From a virus: a stretch of 46,732 nucleotides of DNA. The stretch is taken from IMG/VR virus record IMGVR_UViG_3300027771_001300, positions 1 to 46,732 of that record. One strand, given 5' to 3'. Position numbers and translations under genes: made by a program. The notes under the pieces were generated by a model, which had not been told where the DNA came from, searched no databases, and saw only the letters and a list, made by a program, of their open reading frames with translations. Shown here one piece after another: positions 1 through 8,151 of the stretch; the stretch's first letter is position 1, and each line of letters begins with the position of its first letter.

Positions 1-27
1 GTGATTAAGTGTTTGTTTATAGAGGTG

Positions 28-51
28 TTTAAGTTTTAGTTTTAGTTTTAA
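28..51. repeat. Four imperfect TTTTAG-type hexamers
   Basis: Four tandem hexamers (TTTAAG, TTTTAG, TTTTAG, TTTTAA) lie in the non-coding stretch at the left edge. Read on the minus strand they fall just downstream of the host-type promoter at 67-94, so they would sit in the 5' leader of a leftward transcript leaving the window. They may only reflect A/T-rich leader composition; no function is claimed. Confidence 0.5.
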
Positions 52-66
52 TTTGTTTATGTTCTA

Positions 67-94
67 AGTATACATGATTTTAAGTTCCTGTCAA
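67..94 (-). promoter_or_regulatory. Host-type sigma70 promoter, leftward
   Basis: On the minus strand there is TTGACA (plus-strand 89-94), a 16-nt spacer and TATACT (67-72). It lies in the gap after the stop of the GIY-YIG-like gene (which ends at 103) and fires leftward out of the window. A perfect -35 box with a near-perfect -10 box in intergenic DNA suggests an early phage promoter read by host RNA polymerase. The downstream gene is not in this window. The first 102 bases hold no gene that I can see. Confidence 0.6.
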
Positions 95-102
95 GTATAA
101 TT

Positions 103-561
103 TCATTTGCCCGAGGATTTAGTTTCGTTTAGGTGTTCTTTAAGAACTTTTGAGCCGCCAACTCTAACATTTATGATTCCATTATAGTAATCATCTGTTT
201 CAAGTACTCTGCGTTCAAACTGTTCGCGTGCTTCTAGATAACTGGCGATGCCTCTTGTTGGGCACATATGAATAATTTCTCGTTTGAAACTATCTTTGCC
301 TAGTTCTTCAACGTCTGCATTAAGTCTATCACTGGAACCAAAATATTCTTTCCAATCACTTTCTTTAGTACCACGTCTTTTATTCTTTTTTCCTTTGAGT
401 GGTGGTTTGGTAGTTTTAAACTTTGCTAGTTTTTTACCTACATATAACATACCACTAACAGTATTTGTTATTAAATAAACAAATGCTTCACATCCTTCAG
501 GCAACTCATCTACTACATTACCTTCGTATGTCCATTGATATGTTACATTATCTTTTTCCAC
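103..561 (-). CDS. GIY-YIG-like nuclease domain protein
   Basis: This 152-residue protein has an N-terminal segment (residues 28-43, AFVYLITNTVSGMLYVGKK region) that fits the first strand and the Y...Y-x-G core of GIY-YIG nucleases. A basic stretch (K/R-rich, about 44-66) follows, then a W-K-E-Y-F-G-S-S motif and a later conserved-looking E (EAREQFER). GIY-YIG domains cut DNA in homing or repair enzymes, and small stand-alone members are common in T4-like phages. The start codon is GTG (559-561), overlapping the end of the upstream 68-aa gene by 14 nt. This is the last gene of the leftward gp55-gp47-gp46 operon. The domain call is moderately secure; whether it homes, repairs or regulates is unknown. 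Confidence 0.65.
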   Translation of the reverse strand: MEKDNVTYQWTYEGNVVDELPEGCEAFVYLITNTVSGMLYVGKKLAKFKTTKPPLKGKKNKRRGTKESDWKEYFGSSDRLNADVEELGKDSFKREIIHMCPTRGIASYLEAREQFERRVLETDDYYNGIINVRVGGSKVLKEHLNETKSSGK

Positions 562-754
562 TTGCTGCTCTTATTTTTTGTAGAATATCAGCACCAACAT
601 TTCGCATGATTTCTATACTATTGAAATCTGATTCGTAAACCCATATTGTATCAGTTTCATCGCCAACCAGATCAATATCAATCTGGTGAGCGTCATTTGC
701 ATTTTCCTTTGTTTCAGGTTCTTTATCAATGCCAATCTTTTTTTTATGTGTCAA
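548..754 (-). CDS. Small acidic protein, unknown function
   Basis: A 68-residue protein that I do not recognise. It has a lysine-rich start, an acidic middle (DIDLVGDETD) and a C-terminal helix-like segment ending in basic residues. Its start is TTG (752-754), inside the last codons of gp46 (11-nt overlap). A GGAAG purine stretch lies immediately upstream, so translational coupling to gp46 is likely. It overlaps the next gene by 14 nt. Its place in a tight operon supports its being real; nothing visible gives a function. Confidence 0.55.
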   Translation of the reverse strand: MTHKKKIGIDKEPETKENANDAHQIDIDLVGDETDTIWVYESDFNSIEIMRNVGADILQKIRAASGKR

Positions 755-2516
755 TTACTTCCATCTCTGTGTTAAATGTAGTGAATCCGTTCTCTTTCGT
801 AACTTGTAATACACTATTAACACGACCAATCAATTCATCCCTATGAGAGATAAGTAGAATATCTTTATTACGTTCACGTTCCATTTTCTTTAGAGCAGTT
901 AACGCACTTTCAACACCTACACTATCCATTCCCGAATCAATCAATTCGTCAATGCACATTAAGTTAATCGCAGAATTCATACTTTCGTATACATCTCTAA
1001 ACGCCCAACTCAAACCTAGAATTAAACGATTGCGTTCACCCCTAGATAGATTGTCAAAATCTAAATCTTGTCCTAATTGTACAATACTTACAGACAAGTC
1101 ACTCTGAAATTTAACTTCATGTGGTAGTCCTAGTTGTGTAATATAATGATCTAAGCGAACATTAAGGAACTGTAGATTTTGTTCAATGATACGCTTACGA
1201 ATAAACGAGTCTTTGTTTGTTAATAGTTTTAATAAAAAATCCTGATGATCTTTGATGTCGGTTAGACGATTAAGTTCTTCCCAATCAACTGACTGTAATC
1301 CAGTATCTTTTAGTGTATCAATTTGTTCTTGATAAGGATCTGATTCCGTTGTCTTACGTTCAATAGATGCAATCGCGTTAGACAACTTATTCTGATGTTC
1401 ATATGCTTCTTGTGCTGTATTATAAAACAATTTTGGTGCGATACCCAAATCACCGATGTTATTCAGTTCAATGGTGTATCTTTCAATAGTTGAAACATCT
1501 AATGTTATCTGTTCTTCATATTCTGCAACAGCCAATGTTTTAGTTGCAAGAATCTGTTCATGTTTTTCATCATGAATTTCTTGACCACATGCATAACATT
1601 TATGTTCTTTTGATGCTTCTAAATCTTCTACTGCTTTGTCGAGACGTTTGCTTTCACGATCAATAGTAGTTGTTAATTTAGCGATATCTTTAGTGTACGA
1701 ATTGAATTTATTTTTTCTTTCAGTGTATGCTTCAAACTCAACATGCGCTTCTAGTTCAGCCTCTACATCAATTTCATACAATTCTAATAAGTCTGTTTCA
1801 AGTCCTGCGATAGTTTGTTCATTAGTTTTATGCCATAGTTGTTGTCTACGTTCTAAATCTTTGATACTTTTATTAAATCTCTCATTCGCATCTTCAACCG
1901 CACGAACACGATAATTTTCTTCTTGTATTTTATCTTTACCAATTTTGATAAGGTCTTTAAGTAATTCGGCTTTATCAGATAATTGAGTGATACCTAGCAG
2001 TTGTTCTATCAACTCACGCTGATCATTTGCACGCATACTCAAGAATGGTTCAGTATATGTATTTAGGGCGATAATATGCTTGAACATTGTGTGGGTCATA
2101 CCAATGACTTTTTCAATCGCAACTTGTGTTAAACGACCTTCACCTTGTCCTTCATCTGTCATATCACTATTATCTATTTCATTCACATAGAATTTAAAAA
2201 CATTGGGACTGCGCCCACGTTCAATGCGATATTGCGCACCATTCTTTTCAAAATCAACAGTGCAAGTCATATGCTTGTTGTTGATCTTGTTGATAAGATT
2301 TGATTTTTTAATATTAAATAATGCACTACCAAATAGTGCATACGAGATTGCGTTAATAAGAGTAGTCTTACCTACTCCGTTACGAGAACCATCACCACCC
2401 ATATCAACATTATTGCCGAGTACGAGTGTTAGTCCAGTATCATTGATAGAAACGGCTTGAGTGACGTTTCCAACAGAAAGAAAGTTTTTAATAGTTACAT
2501 TTTTAATGGTTAGCAT
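744..2516 (-). CDS. 46: Recombination endonuclease subunit gp46 (Rad50/SbcC-like)
   Basis: A 590-residue SMC-type ATPase. The Walker A motif GSRNGVGKT is at residues 43-51 (Lys50). Long charged coiled-coil arms flank a zinc-hook CxxC (Cys307, Cys310). The ABC signature LSRGERNRL is at 490-498, a Walker B (LMCIDELID) at about 519-527, and an H-loop His at 558. In T4, gp46 partners gp47 to resect DNA ends for recombination-dependent replication. Its gene follows gp47 with a 3-nt gap, which fits stoichiometric expression. The length is close to T4 gp46 and all catalytic motifs are intact. Confidence 0.95.
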   Translation of the reverse strand: MLTIKNVTIKNFLSVGNVTQAVSINDTGLTLVLGNNVDMGGDGSRNGVGKTTLINAISYALFGSALFNIKKSNLINKINNKHMTCTVDFEKNGAQYRIERGRSPNVFKFYVNEIDNSDMTDEGQGEGRLTQVAIEKVIGMTHTMFKHIIALNTYTEPFLSMRANDQRELIEQLLGITQLSDKAELLKDLIKIGKDKIQEENYRVRAVEDANERFNKSIKDLERRQQLWHKTNEQTIAGLETDLLELYEIDVEAELEAHVEFEAYTERKNKFNSYTKDIAKLTTTIDRESKRLDKAVEDLEASKEHKCYACGQEIHDEKHEQILATKTLAVAEYEEQITLDVSTIERYTIELNNIGDLGIAPKLFYNTAQEAYEHQNKLSNAIASIERKTTESDPYQEQIDTLKDTGLQSVDWEELNRLTDIKDHQDFLLKLLTNKDSFIRKRIIEQNLQFLNVRLDHYITQLGLPHEVKFQSDLSVSIVQLGQDLDFDNLSRGERNRLILGLSWAFRDVYESMNSAINLMCIDELIDSGMDSVGVESALTALKKMERERNKDILLISHRDELIGRVNSVLQVTKENGFTTFNTEMEVIDT

Positions 2517-2519
2517 AGT

Positions 2520-3551
2520 TTATATGTGTAAGTCGTTATATATTGAAATTAAAGTTTCGTTACGAATAGAATTAGATGTTATCGCTTCAAGTTGACTAAG
2601 AACAATTGAGTCAACATTTTCTACTGATACATCACCATCCGTATCCCAGTCTTCGCCAGATACATTGTCCTTCTTAGAAGGCATTAGAGATATCTCGCGT
2701 AAATTATAATCAGTGGCAAATGTTTCTTTGATATAGTTTGCCTCTTCATATGAAATATTGATATCTAATATTATACGACAATGTGTGTTATTTGTCAAGA
2801 TACTACCAGCATCATCTAACAATTGACTCAAATTTGCCACACGATACTTAGGTGCATCGGGCCATGTTTCAAAGTCATATGTACCATTCCAGTTTAGGAA
2901 AGTAATACCACGATCATCATCCCATGCATCTGAATAGTTGTGTGGAAAACAGTTTCCCGGATAGATGATATTACCTTTATCTTGTCGTTTATGAAAATGA
3001 CCAGAAAATACTTTATCTGCTTTAGATAAGTCTGATGCTTTTAATCCACCATGATCTGGCATTTTAATCATAGCATTCAGATAAAAGTCTGGTAATTCAA
3101 AGTGACCGAAGATAAACTTAGACTTCAATTCCTTTAATCGTTTCCATTCATCATCAACTAACCATGGGACAAACGCAACACCATCTTCTTCAAATATTTC
3201 ATCATTGATGATGTTAATGTTGGGGTACTTATTTGCAAACGGCAGTGAGTTAATATCTCTTTTTTCACGATAGTATAGATCATGATTTCCCATGATCATT
3301 TGTACTTCATCAAAATTATCATTCAATAATTGTAATGCGTCAACTGTATAATTTAGAGTACTGACATTAATAGTCGCTCTATGGTGATGCCAATCACCTA
3401 AGAAAAAACACTTTTTAATGTTTCTCTTATGTGCTTGAACTATCATCCATTTAATAAAGTTAAGACAATCATTGTTATGCTGCTTGGAATTATTTTTAAG
3501 TCCGAAATGTATATCGGTAAAAATTACTGCATCATCAAAAAACTTGCTCAC
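2520..3551 (-). CDS. 47: Recombination endonuclease subunit gp47 (Mre11/SbcD-like)
   Basis: A 343-residue calcineurin-like phosphoesterase. The metal-binding motifs occur in order: D-x-H (Asp13, His15), GDWHHH (52-57), GNHD (88-91), GH (149-150) and SGHFH (183-187). With gp46 it forms the Mre11-Rad50-type nuclease that processes double-strand ends. The start is GTG (3549-3551), chosen because an AAAGGA ribosome-binding site lies about 7 nt upstream and the metal motifs begin soon after. It sits between gp55 and gp46 in a minus-strand operon. All expected catalytic residues are present. Confidence 0.95.
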   Translation of the reverse strand: MSKFFDDAVIFTDIHFGLKNNSKQHNNDCLNFIKWMIVQAHKRNIKKCFFLGDWHHHRATINVSTLNYTVDALQLLNDNFDEVQMIMGNHDLYYREKRDINSLPFANKYPNINIINDEIFEEDGVAFVPWLVDDEWKRLKELKSKFIFGHFELPDFYLNAMIKMPDHGGLKASDLSKADKVFSGHFHKRQDKGNIIYPGNCFPHNYSDAWDDDRGITFLNWNGTYDFETWPDAPKYRVANLSQLLDDAGSILTNNTHCRIILDINISYEEANYIKETFATDYNLREISLMPSKKDNVSGEDWDTDGDVSVENVDSIVLSQLEAITSNSIRNETLISIYNDLHI

Positions 3552-3564
3552 TGTTTATTCCTTT

Positions 3565-4569
3565 TTACTGTTCTACTGTTATATCTTCGGGTGTTGATTC
3601 TTCTTCTACTTCGCCAATCTCTGGGATATATTTGGTTTTCTGTACTTCCCATTCTGCGTTAAAGATACGAGTGTTACTTGGTTCAAGACCTTCTTCTTCT
3701 AATAAATCATCACGAATGTTTTGATTGCGCTTTTCTAAGTTTAATACACGAGTGAACGAGTTATTGATTACAGTGGTGAAATATGCAAATGGATTTTGTG
3801 ATTTAAGTTCATTGAATTGTAAACCGATCATTGTCAATTGTAAAATTGCTTGACCACGCATTTCATCTACATATGTGTATCCACGCCAGTTACCGCGCAT
3901 AGAGTATCGTTCACATAATTTCATATACATCATTGCTAGTCGTTCAGTTGTGTGACCACATGTAACACTAAACTTACCTGTTTCTAAGTCACCATCCCAA
4001 TGAGAACGAGCGACTTCTGTCCATTCATCATTAATCAATGCGATGTGCTTGTATGCTGGGAAATTGCAACGAGAATGATGATCTGCTACTGTTTTAGGTG
4101 TCTTCTTACGCTCTTCTAATGGAATATGATCATATCCCATAACGCGAAATACTATGTCGGTTGACTTAATAGAATCTATACTCACTGCAAACTCGGCTGC
4201 TTTTGGTTTAGTTTTCTTTGTTAATTCACCATTTTGCCACCGAACAACTTCTGCTTCGTGTGCAATCTTTTGTAATCGTGATGCTTGGTTACTGAGTGCA
4301 ATTTCGTATGCATTCATTGGTTCAACATCACGAACCATCTCACCATCTTCATTTGCGATCATTGCATCTGATTCAGATTCAGTTAATCGTAATTGCATCT
4401 TACGTTCTCTATCATTGTACGCATCTTTGATTTCATCTATTGACAAAACGATGTGATCGTATAGGAAGTATTGCTCATCTGCTAACCAACAGAATGTCAT
4501 TTTAGATTTATGAATCTCTTTAAGTATTTCTTTGTTCTTTAAGTAATGTGTAGAGGGATCTCTCGCCAT
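3565..4569 (-). CDS. 55: Late-transcription sigma factor gp55, long form
   Basis: A 334-residue protein. The region from about 205 to 290 (TTERLAMMYMKLCERYSM onward, then NWRGYTYVDEMRGQA and NPFAYFTTVINNSFTRVLN) matches the sigma region-2-like fold of T4 gp55, with the hallmark NPFAYFT and a following basic helix. gp55 replaces sigma70 on host RNA polymerase and reads TATAAATA-type late promoters, several of which occur in this window. It is much longer than T4 gp55 (about 185 aa); the N-terminal 200 residues, including a possible helix-rich segment at 40-120, are additional. It is the first gene after a consensus sigma70 promoter. The identity is strong; the role of the extension is unknown. 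Confidence 0.85.
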   Translation of the reverse strand: MARDPSTHYLKNKEILKEIHKSKMTFCWLADEQYFLYDHIVLSIDEIKDAYNDRERKMQLRLTESESDAMIANEDGEMVRDVEPMNAYEIALSNQASRLQKIAHEAEVVRWQNGELTKKTKPKAAEFAVSIDSIKSTDIVFRVMGYDHIPLEERKKTPKTVADHHSRCNFPAYKHIALINDEWTEVARSHWDGDLETGKFSVTCGHTTERLAMMYMKLCERYSMRGNWRGYTYVDEMRGQAILQLTMIGLQFNELKSQNPFAYFTTVINNSFTRVLNLEKRNQNIRDDLLEEEGLEPSNTRIFNAEWEVQKTKYIPEIGEVEEESTPEDITVEQ

Positions 4570-4600
4570 TAGGTTTATTGCTCCATTTAATATTATTACA

Positions 4601-4629
4601 ATTATATATCAGTTTGATCAGTTTGTCAA
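4601..4629 (-). promoter_or_regulatory. Consensus sigma70 promoter for gp55-gp47-gp46
   Basis: On the minus strand there is a perfect TTGACA (plus-strand 4624-4629), a 17-nt spacer and a perfect TATAAT (4601-4606). The predicted start is near 4594, about 25 nt before the gp55 ATG, with a GGAG ribosome-binding site between them. This is the strongest host-type promoter in the window. It implies that the late sigma factor and the recombination nuclease are made before the late phase. Confidence 0.85.
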
Positions 4630-4678
4630 GTCTTATTAGTTCTTTCAGTGAAATCATTAAGTACATAGTTTATCATGG

Positions 4679-4686
4679 GCTAAATA
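4679..4686 (+). promoter_or_regulatory. Late promoter GCTAAATA
   Basis: This octamer matches the T4-type late core TATAAATA in its last six bases. It lies 24 nt upstream of the ATG at 4711, with a TAGGAG ribosome-binding site between. The identical nonamer GCTAAATAC recurs upstream of 25049, which supports a real element. It is divergent from the gp55 promoter in a 141-nt gap. Confidence 0.65.
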
Positions 4687-4710
4687 CATGATAAGTAGGA
4701 GATTATTAAG

Positions 4711-5319
4711 ATGCGTATATCAGATATCATAACAGAAAGTATAGCAAAGCAGATCACAGTGTTTTATGGCGGACGCTTTCAGCCAATGCACTCAGGGCAC
4801 TTTGCGTTGTATAAAAAATTAGTTAACAAGTTTGGTGCTGATAATGTATTTATCGCGACCACATTTGGCAAGAAACAGCAATCAATGCATATGGCAGATG
4901 ATTTCTCAACTGACCCGTTCACATTTGAAGAAAAGACATCTATCATGTCTAAGATGTTTGGTGTACCAGCAAACCATATTGTTAATACACAACCATATCG
5001 TCCAGACGTGTCATTGGTAGGTAGAGATAAGAGTAATACAGCAACCGTATTGGTGTTCAGTGAAAAAGATGCGGGTCGTCTAAAGCCGGGCGGTGTGTTA
5101 GCACCATTGCCAGATGATATGCAAAATTTGCAGACAGAAGACGAAAATCGTGTATATTATTTCACAATGCCGATTGAAGAAGGTGGAATGAGTGCTAGTG
5201 ATTTTAGAGAAGTTATGCGAAGTGAAGCAGAGTTTGAAGAAAAGCAACAGACATTCACCAAGTTTTTTGGTAAATTTGATCAACAGATTTTTGACTTCAT
5301 TGAGAATAGGTTACGATAA
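4711..5319 (+). CDS. Cytidylyltransferase-like (NMNAT-type) protein
   Basis: A 202-residue protein with the nucleotidyltransferase signature GGRFQPMHSGH (residues 20-30; H27 and H30 form the HxGH motif) and a C-terminal SASDFR (161-166) corresponding to the family's ISxTxxR phosphate-binding motif. Such enzymes transfer AMP or CMP to a phosphorylated substrate. The N-terminal MRISDIITES segment resembles a short leader often seen on T4-like phage virion-associated proteins. It starts the rightward baseplate gene set and overlaps the next gene by 1 nt, so it may act in or near the virion rather than in metabolism. The substrate is unknown. Confidence 0.75.
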   Translation: MRISDIITESIAKQITVFYGGRFQPMHSGHFALYKKLVNKFGADNVFIATTFGKKQQSMHMADDFSTDPFTFEEKTSIMSKMFGVPANHIVNTQPYRPDVSLVGRDKSNTATVLVFSEKDAGRLKPGGVLAPLPDDMQNLQTEDENRVYYFTMPIEEGGMSASDFREVMRSEAEFEEKQQTFTKFFGKFDQQIFDFIENRLR

Positions 5320-5942
5320 TGGCTGGTATTCCAAGCAACAATAAACCAAAATTGGTACTACGTGATGCAAATGCAGCGTGGACGAGAAATCTATTCAGTT
5401 CTGGTATTTTAAAAGAATTGAAAAATGTTAATGGAATTATATTTGCGTATACCCCTGCAATGATGCAAGCAGCATTCTCAGCGAACTATGGTACGTATGA
5501 TACAACACACAGTGTTTATCAGCAACAATACTATGTGAATACACCTAATCCAACGATTAGCATGCAAGCATATTTTGTGTCAAATACAATTGAAGAAGCA
5601 AAGTACAACATTGCATGTTTACACTTTCTAAAGACAATGACAAAAATGGATTATGGTTCTACCGCAGGACTTGCTGGTACGCCACCACCTATCTTGCATT
5701 TTAGTGCATACGGAGAATATAATTATAAAAATGTTCCCGTGGTAGTATCGGGAGTTGATTATACATTCGCTGATGATGCAGACTTGGTAACAGTAGATGT
5801 TGACGGATCACCCATATCAATACCAACAAGTTTCGCAGTATCTATCACAATGCTGATGCAACAAAATCCTGCAAAGGTTAGTAGAGAATTCTCATTTGCT
5901 AATTATGCAAGTGGTGCTGCACTTAAAAATGGAATGATATAA
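5319..5942 (+). CDS. Baseplate/tail-tube junction protein (gp48/gp54-like)
   Basis: A 207-residue structural protein. Features typical of the T4 gp48/gp54 group are a segment with EEAKYNIACLHFLKTMTKMD (about 91-111), a PPPILHFSAYGEYNYKNVPV core (about 122-142) and a C-terminal IPTSFAVSITMLMQQNP segment. gp54 and gp48 cap the baseplate and start tail-tube polymerisation. The gene lies directly before gp53. It is shorter than the T4 proteins, so I cannot tell gp48 from gp54. Confidence 0.6.
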   Translation: MAGIPSNNKPKLVLRDANAAWTRNLFSSGILKELKNVNGIIFAYTPAMMQAAFSANYGTYDTTHSVYQQQYYVNTPNPTISMQAYFVSNTIEEAKYNIACLHFLKTMTKMDYGSTAGLAGTPPPILHFSAYGEYNYKNVPVVVSGVDYTFADDADLVTVDVDGSPISIPTSFAVSITMLMQQNPAKVSREFSFANYASGAALKNGMI

Positions 5943-5943
5943 C

Positions 5944-6231
5944 ATGAAAATACAATATGATACAGACAGTATATACAAAAATACAAACATTGTAGACAAC
6001 AAATATCTTGACGTAATGGAACCTATTATCGGTGATATTTCAGCATATGATGTATATTCAGTAACCTTGACAGCAAAGTACAATGAGCGCCCAGATATGT
6101 TAGCATATGATTTATTTTCAAATTCTAATCTATGGTGGGTGTTTGCAGAGTTTAACCAAGACATATTAAAAGATCCTATAATGGATTTCAAATCTGGTTT
6201 AACCATACAAGTTCCACTAAATTTTATATAA
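5944..6231 (+). CDS. 53: Baseplate wedge subunit gp53
   Basis: A 95-residue protein with the gp53 signature: YNERPDMLAYDLFSNSNLWW followed by a VFAEFNQD-like stretch and DPIMDFKSGLTIQVP at the C-terminus, which is a LysM-like core. gp53 links neighbouring wedges in the T4 baseplate. It is about half the length of T4 gp53 (196 aa), so it is a compact form holding mainly the conserved domain. The ATG is 1 nt past the previous stop. Confidence 0.85.
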   Translation: MKIQYDTDSIYKNTNIVDNKYLDVMEPIIGDISAYDVYSVTLTAKYNERPDMLAYDLFSNSNLWWVFAEFNQDILKDPIMDFKSGLTIQVPLNFI

Positions 6232-6240
6232 GGTAAATGC

Positions 6241-8151
6241 ATGACAGAAACAAAATCTAACTGGTGTTCAACAGTCGATAGTCCGACATATAAACTTACA
6301 TGGTATATCGTAAGTAATAAAGTATTTAATAATCCTAAACTATTAGACAATATACCAGATAAGTATACCAACAATGCCACTAGCAATGCAGCATCATCTT
6401 CGGGCGATGCTGTAGTCATTGCTGCATCTGGAGAAACATCGGAATATTCATTGGAAAACTTAGTACTACAGTCTATGATTTCTCCTGGATCTAGTACAGG
6501 TAATACGACAACTGGTGCATTTCAATTTGATATATATGAGCCGGGTGGATTTTTGCTAATGAACCGAATATTAACATTGAGTCATGCATTCAATTTTGGT
6601 AATATTCAATCAGCAAAATATGTACTAAAAGTTCAATTTGTTGGTAGAACAGTAGAAAGTTCAACACCTGTCGCATTTCCAGGCACATTCTATTACCCAA
6701 TGATGTTGGCTACAATCAATGCAAGTTCAGGTGCAGAAGGTTCACAATATAATATTGTGGCAGCAAATCAACATAAGATTGCGGTTACAGCATCAAAAAT
6801 TGTAACTGACATAAAGGTAACTGGTGTTAAAGATGTAGAATCATTATTAAAAAATCTAGAGACAGCATTAAATGCACATGAGATAAACATAAGAAAACTA
6901 CAAGTAACTGAGGCTGATTTAGAAAATTCAAAGTGTTGGAAAATCGAATACTCTGATGATTTTAAAACGTATCTAAAGTCATATGTAAAACCATCACAGA
7001 CCGACATGTCGGGAACTGGACTTAAGGCTAGTACATACGATGCCAATTCAGCACAATATATACTTCATAAGCATACAAATGTAGTGACATATCTCACTAA
7101 TATATTGACAAAGCAAGTACCTGATTTTTATAATACATTTAGTACTACGACTGACAAGAATACTGCCATAAATGAAAAAAAGGTTGCTACTTTAAAAAAC
7201 ACATTAAAGGCAGATCAAGGATTACAAAAACATGCAAGAGGCATAGTTAATAGCACTAATGAATACAAAAATGAATTCATAAAAATAACACCATCTGTAA
7301 AATACAAAGATGAGATAGATACTTATACAAATACAAGTCAAGAAGAAATTATACTGTATATAGAGTTACATACATCGCACACAAACCCACAGCCAGATGT
7401 ACATAAACAACAAGAGGCTACGATTAATGCATCATATCAATCTAGAAGATTTGAGTTATTGCCTATCTATAAGGCTTATAATTATTTATTCTCAGGGTCT
7501 AATACTGAGGTGCTAGACTTTAATTTAAATTTCAATCAGATGTTCTATTTAACACGTGACCCATCTGATGGTGTAAACTTACCAAACAGTGACAACGGAA
7601 ATTCAGGCAATGCGGGCGAAGTAACCAAGGTAACAAAAACTGTTGCTGTACCTAAGTATTTAAGTAATACAACGATAAGTAGTGCAACTATCGTAACACA
7701 ACTTGAAAATATAGCATACGTGATAAAGGTACCAGATTCAAAAAGTCAATCTAATGCCGATGAACCAAATGCAGTAGTCGCAGTAGATCAAGCAGAAATA
7801 AATGCAGCAAGTCATGATTTTATTATGTTTGACATTACTATTAAAGGTGATCCCTATTGGTTGGGCACGCCTGGATCAACTGTTACATCATCTAAAGGTA
7901 GTACTTTGGTTGATAACTTAGATGAAGATTCATTAATAGCGTTCATCAATTATTTACCAGATAATGGAAAGTCTAATGGTGCACGTAAACTTGATATTGC
8001 AGCAAGTGGTATATATAAAATATTAGAAGTAGAGAGCAAGTTTCAACTAGGAAAGTTTACTCAATCATTAAAAGGTATGCGTGATAGAAACTCCTCTACT
8101 GATTTAATCAAAACTAAGTTACTACAAATGGGAAATAAGAATGGGAATTAA
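6241..8151 (+). CDS. Putative baseplate hub protein (gp27 position)
   Basis: A 636-residue protein between gp53 and the gp5-like spike, overlapping the latter by 11 nt. An N-terminal region of Ser/Thr/Ala-rich sequence is followed by FDIYEPGGFLLMNRILTLS and AKYVLKVQFVGR (about 98-140). A long helical middle follows, then a C-terminal domain with FDITIKGDPYWLG (about 528-540), a phrase typical of phage hub and tail-associated proteins. Position next to the spike suggests the gp27 role, but I see no direct motif that proves it. An AAGG ribosome-binding site precedes the ATG. Confidence 0.5.
   Translation: MTETKSNWCSTVDSPTYKLTWYIVSNKVFNNPKLLDNIPDKYTNNATSNAASSSGDAVVIAASGETSEYSLENLVLQSMISPGSSTGNTTTGAFQFDIYEPGGFLLMNRILTLSHAFNFGNIQSAKYVLKVQFVGRTVESSTPVAFPGTFYYPMMLATINASSGAEGSQYNIVAANQHKIAVTASKIVTDIKVTGVKDVESLLKNLETALNAHEINIRKLQVTEADLENSKCWKIEYSDDFKTYLKSYVKPSQTDMSGTGLKASTYDANSAQYILHKHTNVVTYLTNILTKQVPDFYNTFSTTTDKNTAINEKKVATLKNTLKADQGLQKHARGIVNSTNEYKNEFIKITPSVKYKDEIDTYTNTSQEEIILYIELHTSHTNPQPDVHKQQEATINASYQSRRFELLPIYKAYNYLFSGSNTEVLDFNLNFNQMFYLTRDPSDGVNLPNSDNGNSGNAGEVTKVTKTVAVPKYLSNTTISSATIVTQLENIAYVIKVPDSKSQSNADEPNAVVAVDQAEINAASHDFIMFDITIKGDPYWLGTPGSTVTSSKGSTLVDNLDEDSLIAFINYLPDNGKSNGARKLDIAASGIYKILEVESKFQLGKFTQSLKGMRDRNSSTDLIKTKLLQMGNKNGN

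Noticed and set aside
1636-1914. Plus-strand frame inside gp46
   Set aside because: It is antisense to a clear gp46 with all ATPase motifs; a shadow frame.
5892-6419. 175-residue minus-strand frame
   Set aside because: It covers gp53 and the start of the next gene in antisense; low-complexity membrane-like composition is an artefact of the opposite strand.
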